DNA of 64,000 bases, taken from Saccharibacillus sp. O23. GTDB taxonomy: Bacteria > Bacillota > Bacilli > Paenibacillales > Paenibacillaceae. Shown here in pieces: positions 53,031-62,222 of the stretch (its first letter is position 1; each line of letters opens with the position of its first letter). The notes below the pieces were generated by a model that had not been told where the DNA came from, did no database searches, and saw nothing but the letters and a program-made list of their open reading frames with translations. The DNA is taken from positions 62,001-126,000 of the forward strand of contig NZ_NJDE01000021.1 in NCBI RefSeq assembly GCF_002205895.1. Reading direction: 5' to 3'. The translations under genes and the position numbers were made by a program.

Positions 53031-54035
53031 ATGGAAAAACGCATCGCGAAAAGACTGGCGATCGCCGGAGCGGCGGTTCTGCTGATCGCCATCTCGGCTT
53101 GGGCGCTGTGGAGATTTTTCGTGCCGCCGGAGCCTTCCGTCGACTTGTACCGGATGGAGCCGGGTTCGACTCCCGCGCGTTCGGATCTGATCCGGAGCGA
53201 CGATCGGCACGTCTTTCTGATCGATCGGGCTTCGGGGTATCGGATCTACGGTCTGGATCGGCAGAGCGACCGTCTGACGAAACTGACTTCCGGACCGGCT
53301 ATATGGCTGCTGCCGGACGGAGAAGATCTGTATTATGCCGAATCCGGGCCGAACAGCGGCGTATATCGGATGGACAAAGACGGCGGCAGCAAAGAAAAAC
53401 TGGCCGATCTTTCTTTTACGAGCTTGATCGGTCTCGCGGACGGAATGCTCTACTTGCTCGACGGAGACGCCAATTATGCGATCAAGAAGCTGGATACCCG
53501 CAGCGGCGAGCTGTCCACCCTAACCGAAGACTGGTCGGGACCGGCGGAGCTGCATGACGGCAAGCTGTATTCCGTCAATCATACAAACGATTGGAGCCTC
53601 GAAGTCATGAACTTGGACGGGAGCGATGTTCATACTCTCGTGGATCGGGACGTGATGGAGTTCTTTTTCGTATCCGAAGGGATTCTGACGCGAAACGAGC
53701 GCGGGCAGATCGACTTGCACCGCGATCATGCCAAACCCGGAGATCCTCCGATTCAAATCGTCTCCTATTCGGCGCATGCCGAAACGATCGGCGACCGGCT
53801 GTTTTACAGTCAGGACGACGGCACGATCAATCAAACTCTCGTATTAAGCGGCCGGTCGCTGGTCATGACACCGGAGATGCTGCTTCGCAAACCCGACCCG
53901 CCCGCTTTCGGGGATTTCTTCATCGCCGGAGATTGGCTGTATTATTACGACGGCATGAACAATAAGTCACGGCTTCACCGCTTCAAGCTGCCGGAAGGCT
54001 TCGCTACGCCGCTGCCCTCTGGTGATTCCCGTTGA
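53031..54035 (+). CDS. DUF5050-like beta-propeller membrane-anchored protein
   Basis: A 334-residue protein with an N-terminal anchor (ITALAIAG-like hydrophobic stretch, residues about 8-28) and repeated beta-propeller blades (WLLPDGEDLYYAESGPNSGVYRMDKDGG, SVNHTNDWSLEVMNLDGSD, YSQDDGTI) of the DUF5050/YncE-like type. No catalytic motif. Probably extracytoplasmic. Start: ATG with AAGGAG nine bases upstream. It is divergent from the alpha-glucosidase gene, but a shared function is not indicated. Confidence 0.8.
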   Translation: MEKRIAKRLAIAGAAVLLIAISAWALWRFFVPPEPSVDLYRMEPGSTPARSDLIRSDDRHVFLIDRASGYRIYGLDRQSDRLTKLTSGPAIWLLPDGEDLYYAESGPNSGVYRMDKDGGSKEKLADLSFTSLIGLADGMLYLLDGDANYAIKKLDTRSGELSTLTEDWSGPAELHDGKLYSVNHTNDWSLEVMNLDGSDVHTLVDRDVMEFFFVSEGILTRNERGQIDLHRDHAKPGDPPIQIVSYSAHAETIGDRLFYSQDDGTINQTLVLSGRSLVMTPEMLLRKPDPPAFGDFFIAGDWLYYYDGMNNKSRLHRFKLPEGFATPLPSGDSR

Positions 54036-54097
54036 TCAACAAGCGGCCGGTTTCGTTCCCCCGCAAAAAGAGCGAACGATCCGCGTATTCCCAAGCG

Positions 54098-54140
54098 AAA
54101 AGACCGGCCTGCCCGCGAAGCTGCGGGAGCCGGTCTTTTT
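54098..54140. terminator. bidirectional terminator between the DUF5050 gene and pbuX
   Basis: AAAAGACCGGC...GCCGGTCTTTTT stem with inner CCCGC/GCGGG pairing. Confidence 0.88.
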
Positions 54141-54219
54141 GTGGTCGATAAAACTGAACTTGCAGCCAAACGCCGATTAGAGCGAGCGCTCTATCTACGT
54201 CTGCCGGTTCGCGGCCGTC

Positions 54220-55635
54220 TTAAACGATACCGGAGACCTTCTTCTTGGAAGCGGACGATTGGCGAGAAGCTTCTGCCGCTTCTTCTTCCGCGCCGCCGAA
54301 TACGTCGTCATCCTCCGTCACTTTGAGATGCGCGTTCTTCTCGCCCAATCCGTTGAAGATCAGGTTCATGATGATCGCCGTGAAGCTGCCCGCGATGATG
54401 CCGTTGTCCACGAGGATGCGAAGCTGTTCCGGCAGGCCGGCGAACAGTCCCGGTACCACGGACACGCCCAGCCCCATACCTACGGAGCAGGCGATGATCA
54501 GCAGGTTCTCGTGGCGGGACAAGTCGACCTGATCGCCCAGCACGCGAACGCCGGAAGAGAGCACGAGGCCGAACAGCGCGACCATCGCCCCGCCGAGAAC
54601 GGACGAAGGAATCAACTGCGCCGTCGCCGCGATCTTCGGCACGAAGCCGACGATGACGAGCAGGATGCCCGCGACCGCCACGACATCGCGCGTCTTGACG
54701 CGGCTCATCTGCACGAGGCCCACGTTCTGCGAATACGTCGTATAAGGGAACGAGTTGAAGATGCCGCCCAGAATGATCGCAAGGCCTTCCGCACGATAGC
54801 CGCGCGCCAGTTCTTTGGAACCGATCTCGCGTCCGACGATGCGGCCCAGTACCATGAACACGCCGGTCGATTCGACGACGCTGACGATCGCGACAAGGAT
54901 CATGGTCAAGATCGCGCTGATATTAAACGTCGGAGCCGCGAAATGGAACGGCGTGATGACATGGAACCAACCCGCGTTGGCGACCGGAGAGAAGTCGACT
55001 TTGCCCATAAAGGCCGCGACGACCGTGCCGACGACGAGGCCGATCAGGATCGAGACGGAACGGACGAATCCGGTCGAGACGCGGTTGAGCAGGACGATAA
55101 AGATCAAGACGCCGAAACCGAGCGCGATATTCGACAGACTGCCGAAGTCCGCCGCCCCTTGCCCGCCGCCGAGATTGGTCATCGCGGTCGGAATCAGCGT
55201 CACGCCGATGATCGTCACGACGGAACCGGTCACGATCGGCGGGAATAAGCGGATCAACTGGCCGAACAGCCCGGAGAAGATAAAGATGAACAAGCCCGAA
55301 GCGATGATCGCTCCGTAGATGGCCGAGATGCCCATGCTCGGCTCTTTGCCGATCATGATCATCGGGGATACAGCTTGGAACGCGCAGCCGAGCACGACGG
55401 GAAGCTTGATGCCGAAAAAGCGGTTGCCCCAGACCTGCATCAGCGTCGCGACGCCGCAGGCGAGCAGGTCGATCGCGATCAGGTAAGTCAATTGTTCCTG
55501 CGTCATGCCGATCGCGTTGCCGACGATCATCGGCACGACGATCGCGCCGGCGTACATCGCCAGCACGTGCTGGATGCCGAGCGAGAACGTTTTGGCCGGA
55601 TGGCGGTGTTTCTGGAAGATACGGTCCGAACTCAT
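54220..55635 (-). CDS. pbuX: xanthine permease (NCS2/NAT family)
   Basis: Proton-coupled xanthine (purine) importer. The 471-residue protein has about 14 helices; the NAT signature QNVGLVQMSRVKTR lies at about residues 290-303. The N-terminal QHVLAMYAGAIVVPMIVG and FSGLFGQLIRLFPPIVTGSVV are also conserved. The C-terminal 40 residues are charged and Ser/Lys-rich. It lies 53 bases downstream of xpt, as in the Bacillus xpt-pbuX operon, and so is controlled by the same guanine riboswitch. Start ATG with AGGAGG upstream. Confidence 0.95.
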   Translation of the reverse strand: MSSDRIFQKHRHPAKTFSLGIQHVLAMYAGAIVVPMIVGNAIGMTQEQLTYLIAIDLLACGVATLMQVWGNRFFGIKLPVVLGCAFQAVSPMIMIGKEPSMGISAIYGAIIASGLFIFIFSGLFGQLIRLFPPIVTGSVVTIIGVTLIPTAMTNLGGGQGAADFGSLSNIALGFGVLIFIVLLNRVSTGFVRSVSILIGLVVGTVVAAFMGKVDFSPVANAGWFHVITPFHFAAPTFNISAILTMILVAIVSVVESTGVFMVLGRIVGREIGSKELARGYRAEGLAIILGGIFNSFPYTTYSQNVGLVQMSRVKTRDVVAVAGILLVIVGFVPKIAATAQLIPSSVLGGAMVALFGLVLSSGVRVLGDQVDLSRHENLLIIACSVGMGLGVSVVPGLFAGLPEQLRILVDNGIIAGSFTAIIMNLIFNGLGEKNAHLKVTEDDDVFGGAEEEAAEASRQSSASKKKVSGIV

Positions 55636-55688
55636 AAAACTTGATTCCTCCTAGTTAGATATGGGTGAGACATGCGCGAAATCGATGG

Positions 55689-57326
<1,638 letters not shown>

Positions 57327-57342
57327 TTAGGGTTCGGGAAAG

Positions 57343-57395
57343 AAAAAGGCTTCGCCTCTTCCGCGCTTGGGCGGGAAGAAGGGCGAAGCTTTTTT
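57343..57395 (+). terminator. terminator of mscL
   Basis: AAAGGCTTCGCC...GGCGAAGCTTTTTT stem with inner TCTTCC/GGGAAGA pairing. Two further hairpins follow: GCGAACCCTTC/GAAGGGTTCGC (57417-57448) and AGTGTTGATC/GATCAACACT (57452-57479), the latter abutting the stop of the 102-residue gene. Confidence 0.88.
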
Positions 57396-57479
57396 CCGAT
57401 CTTTAGGTCAAGGGCGCGCGAACCCTTCTTGGGGCGTGAAGGGTTCGCTTTAGTGTTGATCACAAGCTTGATCAACACT

Positions 57480-57788
57480 TTATATAGGCCGATTATGGTT
57501 CGGAAGAAGGTTCGCCACGATCGAATTCAAATCATGATCGTCGCGCTTCTTCTCTTCCCCGGCGTCCAGTTCGCGGATCCGCAGCCATTTATAATCGGCG
57601 GAAGGGTCGGTCGGTTTGAACAGAAGCTGCTCGGCGTCGTCAAGGCGCACGTTATAGCCCATACGCGCGAACATTTGAACGAACTTGTCCGCTCCGGGTT
57701 GTTCGTCTTTGCCGATCAAGATCAGGCCCCTCAATTGTTTCAGCTCGTCCGCCGCGTGCATCACTTCAAAATGTACGATACATTCCAT
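57480..57788 (-). CDS. hypothetical protein (102 residues)
   Basis: Not recognised. Predicted alpha/beta: ECIVHFEVMHAADELKQLRGLILIGKD, then a helix ADKFVQMFARMGYNVRLDDAEQLLFKP, ending in a charged tail (ELDAGEEKKRDDHD). No signal or membrane segment. Start: ATG with AAAGGATG upstream; the perfect 10-bp inverted repeat just after its stop may act as 3' processing signal or weak terminator. Confidence 0.7.
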   Translation of the reverse strand: MECIVHFEVMHAADELKQLRGLILIGKDEQPGADKFVQMFARMGYNVRLDDAEQLLFKPTDPSADYKWLRIRELDAGEEKKRDDHDLNSIVANLLPNHNRPI

Positions 57789-57911
57789 GGTCGCTCATCC
57801 TTTCAAGTTCATGATCTCATTTTCACATTCTTTAATTTTCCTTACGGCACGGCTTCGGCTCGCGTTGCGGCTTTCCTTAAATTTATCTCTAAAATCTTCG
57901 GCAACGTTCAC

Positions 57912-57954
57912 AAAAAAAACAATCCTCTGCCACAGTAAAGCGGACAGAGGATTG
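57912..57954 (-). terminator. terminator of the zinc-ribbon gene
   Basis: Minus strand: CAATCCTCTG...CAGAGGATTG stem followed by T8. Confidence 0.9.
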
Positions 57955-57992
57955 CCGTCGATTTTTGAAAAAACAGTCGGCCTCGCCGAATG

Positions 57993-59180
57993 TCAGATCT
58001 GTTCCGACGCGCAGTGCGGGCACCATTTGGACCCTTTCGGCAATCCGCTTCCGCAGACCTGACAGCGTACGACTTCGCCGGACGGACGGCGCACGACGAA
58101 TTTCTCTTCGCTGTCGTCGTCGCTCCCGCTGATGCCGCCGTTCCAAGACGCGATCAGCCGATCCAATTCGTCTTGACGTTCTTTTTCCCGCTCGATCCGC
58201 TCCCGCTGCCGGCGTTCGTATTCCAAGTCTTGCGCCGGCTCGGCCGGCTCTTCTTCGCGCTCGAAGTCCGAAGGCTCGCTCCGGCTCGCGTCCGGTTCGC
58301 GCTCGCGCTGCTGCTCTTCTTTCATCTTGCGGCGTTCCCGAATCCGAATCTCGCGAAGTTCGCGGCGCTGACGTTCTTCGCGCTCTTCCTGCGTTTCTTC
58401 GTCGGGATTCCGCACAGCCGAAGCCGCCGCGCCGGCAGCAGCCGCCGTTTCGTAGACAGCGTCCGGCTCGCGGACGTCTGTCGCTCCCAATTCGTAACGT
58501 TTGGTCGCGAACTGTTCGTCTTCGTCGTCTTCCGCCGTTCGAGAATCCGGGCGTTCGTGCCATGTTTCCCGTTCATAGGTTCGAACTTCTTCTTCAGGGT
58601 CGTCTTCGAAGAAGACTTCTTCGGGCTCCGTCCGACGCGTACGGACTTCCGCCCGTTCTTCCCGCGCCGGTTGTTCGGCTTGCCGTTCGAACCCCGGCCG
58701 ACCCGCCAAATTATGGACCTCTTCCGCTTCTACGACGTGCTGTTGTTCATCCGGTTTCCGAAGCTGGACCGCCGGAATGACATGTTCCGTCGGAGCGGCC
58801 GGTGCCTCGACCTGCGCGGGCTCTTCGCCTTCGACGAAACGCCGCCCGCAGTGCGGACACGATTCCGCGTCGATATCGAGTCGGGCTCCGCACTCGCACA
58901 GCCGTTCGCTGCGCAGTTCGGCGATCCGCGCGCGAAGTTCCAGAATCTCTTCGTTCAACAGATCGCAGGCCGTGCACAGATCCATGATCTCTTCTTCCGC
59001 GGGAGCCGTGTCCGGGTTGCGGTAATTGTCGTAAAACACTTGTCCCATTCGCAGAAGATGCACATCGATCTCCCGTTGAATATCCGAAATATGGCTGTTC
59101 AGCCGACCGATCTCAACCGCGCTCTGCGCGCGTTCCGACGCTCGCCCCGCGCCGTCTTTGATCCGCTGCAAAAAATTCAA
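57993..59180 (-). CDS. charged protein with two zinc ribbons
   Basis: A 395-residue protein: N-terminal coiled coil (about residues 1-90; RIKDGAGRASERAQSAVEIGRL), first zinc ribbon CECGARLDIDAESCPHC (about 93-110), a long acidic and Arg/Glu-rich, probably disordered or helical middle (about 120-365), and a second ribbon CQVCGSGLPKGSKWCPHC at the C-terminus. No membrane segment. The function is not known; the bipartite ribbons suggest an adaptor or nucleic-acid-binding protein. Start: TTG 59180 after GGAGGAGA, preferred over an upstream in-frame ATG with no site. Confidence 0.75.
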   Translation of the reverse strand: MNFLQRIKDGAGRASERAQSAVEIGRLNSHISDIQREIDVHLLRMGQVFYDNYRNPDTAPAEEEIMDLCTACDLLNEEILELRARIAELRSERLCECGARLDIDAESCPHCGRRFVEGEEPAQVEAPAAPTEHVIPAVQLRKPDEQQHVVEAEEVHNLAGRPGFERQAEQPAREERAEVRTRRTEPEEVFFEDDPEEEVRTYERETWHERPDSRTAEDDEDEQFATKRYELGATDVREPDAVYETAAAAGAAASAVRNPDEETQEEREERQRRELREIRIRERRKMKEEQQREREPDASRSEPSDFEREEEPAEPAQDLEYERRQRERIEREKERQDELDRLIASWNGGISGSDDDSEEKFVVRRPSGEVVRCQVCGSGLPKGSKWCPHCASEQI

Positions 59181-59546
59181 ATTCGTCTCCTCCTCTATCC
59201 GGGCCGACGCGGCCGACCGCATCGCATGCTTGTCTCCTTATTTTACACGATTTGCGACGGCATGCGAAAAACGGGTCCGCAAGAAGTCTTTCAAGATTCG
59301 TTTCGCGTCCTTATGGTTACAAATACAACGCATATCCCTGCAATCGTTTACTATCGGGATAGGCTCTACTACCTTGTACCTTGTCAACACTATAGGTAGG
59401 GATACGCTCCCCTGAATCGCACTAAAAGCATGTGCGTTTCAGTGAAACGTAAACCTCTGATTAAGAGTTGAAAGGGTACTACGTCTGTCAGTTTACAATA
59501 TATGAAGCCATCCTACAATCCAAGTCCAACTCAGGAGAAGATGATT
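59181..59546. other. intergenic region before the alarmone synthetase
   Basis: 366 bases without a gene. No consensus promoter or ECF-type site with correct spacing was found by eye. Confidence 0.4.
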
Positions 59547-60383
59547 TTGAACAGAATGACAGAACTCTCGAGCGCTCCGCAGGAAGGCGAACGCGAAGCG
59601 TTGAAGCAAGCGGCCTGCCGATCCGGCGAGGAGCTGCTGTTCCCGAGCGGCGGCTGGGTCCGTTCTCCGGAAGCTTATCATAACGCTCTGCGCCTTTTGC
59701 GCACCGAGATCGAGCTGATCCGCAAAGAATGGAAAAGCGCCGAAGGCTTCAGCCCGATCGAACATATCAAGACCCGAATCAAAGAACCGTCCAGCATCTT
59801 GGATAAACTGTCCCGTTTGGGCCTCGAAGCCCGGCTTGACGAGACGGCGGAACATATTCACGACATTGCGGGAATGCGAATCGTGTTTCCGTTCGTGACC
59901 GATATCTATCTGTTGTTGGAGCGAATCGGCCGCCATTCCGAACTTCGCATTCTTCAGATCAAAGACTACATCATGAACCCCAAGCCGAACGGTTACCGAA
60001 GCCTGCACGTGCTGCTGTCGGTCCCTTCCGAGCTTGACGGCCGGCCCTGCCGGGTGCGGGTCGAACTTCAGATGCGCACGCTGGCGATGGATTTCTGGGC
60101 CAGTCTCGATCATATCCTGCTCTACAAATACGATCGTAAAGTTCCCGAACATCTGCAAGCCGAACTCGCTTCGGCGGCCGGAGCGGCCGGGGAACTGGAT
60201 CGCAAGATGCTGTCGCTGCGCAGCGAGGTGCTCTCGCTCAGCGAAGAAGAAGACAAGCAGCTGGCCGAGCGAACGAAAAGCGGATCGCCGGTTTCCGAAA
60301 CGGCCGAACGCCCCGCGTCCGTGCACCACTCGATCGTACGCAGCGAATCCGAACGGCGAACGGACTATCGGCACGAACCTTGA
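59547..60383 (+). CDS. small alarmone synthetase, GTP pyrophosphokinase family
   Basis: Makes (p)ppGpp from ATP and GDP/GTP without a hydrolase domain. The 278-residue protein has a RelA/SpoT synthetase domain (about residues 70-230): IKTRIKEPSSILDKL, EHIHDIAGMRIVF, QIKDYIMNPKPNGYRSLH and RVELQMRTLAMDFWASLDH. A C-terminal helix and a Ser/Glu/Arg-rich tail make it longer than RelQ/YwaC (about 210). Start: TTG 59547, nine bases after AGGAG; upstream in-frame ATGs are too close to or lack a site. Confidence 0.92.
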   Translation: MNRMTELSSAPQEGEREALKQAACRSGEELLFPSGGWVRSPEAYHNALRLLRTEIELIRKEWKSAEGFSPIEHIKTRIKEPSSILDKLSRLGLEARLDETAEHIHDIAGMRIVFPFVTDIYLLLERIGRHSELRILQIKDYIMNPKPNGYRSLHVLLSVPSELDGRPCRVRVELQMRTLAMDFWASLDHILLYKYDRKVPEHLQAELASAAGAAGELDRKMLSLRSEVLSLSEEEDKQLAERTKSGSPVSETAERPASVHHSIVRSESERRTDYRHEP

Positions 60384-60386
60384 CGC

Positions 60387-60420
60387 AAAAAGACGCACTT
60401 CGCGCGAAGTGCGTCTTTTT
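60387..60420. terminator. bidirectional terminator after the alarmone synthetase
   Basis: AAAAAGACGCACTTCGC / GCGAAGTGCGTCTTTTT, perfect and symmetric. Confidence 0.92.
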
Positions 60421-60426
60421 GCTTGC

Positions 60427-61239
60427 TTATTTGCCGGACAGATTGGCTTCGTCGAGATACTCGTCGAGCGAAAGCCCGCTGTCGTAAACCGCCTGCGCCA
60501 GCTCTTTGCCCACATAGCGGATATGCCACGGCTCGTAGGAATAACCGGTCTTATCTTCTTTGCCTTTGAGATAATGCACGATAAATCCGTATTCCTGCGC
60601 GTGTTCGGCCAACCATTGGCCTTCCTTCGTATCGCCGAACGACTGCTCCAATTCGTTGTTCGCGCTGAGCGCCGAAACGTCCATCGCCAGTCCCGTCTGG
60701 TGTTCGCTCGTTCCCGGAGGCGCGCTGACTTTGGCCGCTTCCGCTTCGCCGTGTTTCGCCACGTTGTTGGCAAAGATCGATTTCTGGCGCTTGTAAGAGC
60801 GGTAGCCGGATACGGCGTACAACTCGATCCCCTGCTCTTTCGCCCCCGCGAACAAGGTCTCCAGCGCGTCGGCCGCTTCTTTGCGCATATGGCTTTTCTC
60901 GATCACCCCGCCGAAAGAAAACGGAACTTCGGGCACGACCAGATCGGAAGGCTCGTAGCCGTCAGGGAGATAACGCTGCTTGTTGACGACGACTTGCATC
61001 GACGTCGGATTGGTCACGACGTTCTTGCCGTCTTTTTCCTCGATCGTGGACTGCATCGAAGATGCGGCGAACGGACTTGCGGCCGGATCGGTCTGCGCCG
61101 CGTCTCCTTCGGCGGGTTTCTGCGATTCTTTGGGCGGTTCCTGCGACGCGCCCGCCGCGCCGCAGGCGGAGAGCAGGCCCGTCGCCAGCGCCGTGCCGAG
61201 CACGATCGCGCTCCATTTCGTGACTTTATGTTTTTTCAT
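60427..61239 (-). CDS. M15B D-alanyl-D-alanine carboxypeptidase lipoprotein
   Basis: A 270-residue lipoprotein: signal ending in LLSAC (lipidated Cys about residue 26), an Ala/Pro/Ser linker, and a VanY-type peptidase domain (about 115-260). Zinc ligands are in APPGTSEHQTGLAMDVSA (His, Asp) and YEPWHIRYVG (Glu, His). It trims the terminal D-Ala of peptidoglycan stem peptides. Start: ATG with GGGAGGAA upstream. It lies 80 bases downstream of the 276-residue gene on the same strand but probably is transcribed separately or by read-through. Confidence 0.93.
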   Translation of the reverse strand: MKKHKVTKWSAIVLGTALATGLLSACGAAGASQEPPKESQKPAEGDAAQTDPAASPFAASSMQSTIEEKDGKNVVTNPTSMQVVVNKQRYLPDGYEPSDLVVPEVPFSFGGVIEKSHMRKEAADALETLFAGAKEQGIELYAVSGYRSYKRQKSIFANNVAKHGEAEAAKVSAPPGTSEHQTGLAMDVSALSANNELEQSFGDTKEGQWLAEHAQEYGFIVHYLKGKEDKTGYSYEPWHIRYVGKELAQAVYDSGLSLDEYLDEANLSGK

Positions 61240-61319
61240 GCTGATTCCTCCCTGGCTTTCTTGCTCTGCTCTTCTCGGCTATGGTTCGCTCGCCTCGCAT
61301 CGCCGAATCCCCGAACGGC

Positions 61320-62150
61320 TTACTTGCGAAGCCGGGCTTGCATCGCCCGGCGCAGCTCCGCCAGCGCCGCTTCCGCTTTGGCGGCTTCCGGCAGCAGCGA
61401 CAGATCGCCCGGGGAGGGAATCTCCGCCCCCGCAGCCGCGTCCGCCGCCGGTTCTTCCGGCAGCCGCCCGTGCTCGTGCAGCACGCCTTTCTCCGCCGCC
61501 GAGGCGATCCATTCGGCGATCTCGCGGCCGCCGCTTTCCGCCGAAGCGCGCGGCGCGGCTTTGGGCGCCGCTTCGTCCGGAGCGGCGGCCCAGCCGTCGC
61601 TCCACGCGGCCAGCGCTTCGCCGGCCAGCTCGCCGGGATCGACGCCGGCGAGCGTCAGTCCGAACGCCAGACGCGTTCGGGCCGCTTCGGCCGCCGCCGC
61701 GAGAGCGGCCGAGACTTCGGGGCCGCCGCCCGCTTCTGCGGTCAGCTCCCAAGCGGCATCGCAGCTCGGGAACGGAAGCTCCGTTCGCGCAGCGGTTCCC
61801 GCCGCTCCGGCGTCTTCCGCGCCGCGGCGGTCTTCGGGAGCAGGCGGCTTCGCTTCGAAGCCGCCCGCTCCCGGTTCGCCGTCCCCGGAAGCCTCGCGCT
61901 CCGAAGGCGAACCACTCTTCCGCCGTTTCGGACGAATCGTCCGTTCGTCCGCTTCGCGGAGCAGGCGATACAGCCCGATCGCCGAGTCGCCGGCCAAGCG
62001 CTGCCATTCGTCGCGCTGCGCCGGCGAAGCCGTACGGAGCGGAATCTCGATGCGGCGGGATTCTGTCGTCCCGTCCGATCGCTCTTCTTCCGTCTCGGCG
62101 ATCAACAGTCCGAGTCTCGCTTCCAATTGTACTACGTACAGGCTGTTCAT
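61320..62150 (-). CDS. hypothetical protein downstream of the SNF2 helicase
   Basis: A 276-residue protein of unknown function. The N-terminus (SLYVVQLEARLGLLIAETEEERSDG...ESRRIEIPL) looks beta-structured; the middle is Ala/Gly/Glu-rich and probably disordered; the C-terminus is helical (SLLPEAAKAEAALAELRRAMQARL). It lies 72 bases after the SNF2 gene with its own AGGGGAT site, so is probably in the same operon. It could be a partner of the helicase; no domain supports this. Composition is extremely GC-rich, so overlapping shadow frames exist. Confidence 0.65.
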   Translation of the reverse strand: MNSLYVVQLEARLGLLIAETEEERSDGTTESRRIEIPLRTASPAQRDEWQRLAGDSAIGLYRLLREADERTIRPKRRKSGSPSEREASGDGEPGAGGFEAKPPAPEDRRGAEDAGAAGTAARTELPFPSCDAAWELTAEAGGGPEVSAALAAAAEAARTRLAFGLTLAGVDPGELAGEALAAWSDGWAAAPDEAAPKAAPRASAESGGREIAEWIASAAEKGVLHEHGRLPEEPAADAAAGAEIPSPGDLSLLPEAAKAEAALAELRRAMQARLRK

Positions 62151-62222
62151 CTCTATATCCCCTCTTCGGCGGGCGCGTATCCGGCCTTGCGGCGCAGCGA
62201 CGCCCCGGACGCCTTGCGGCGT

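Noticed and set aside
52803-53210. N-terminal extension of the alpha-glucosidase (in-frame to 53210)
   Set aside because: It overlaps the divergent DUF5050 gene and the intergenic region; the protein starts naturally at 52802 with a ribosome site.
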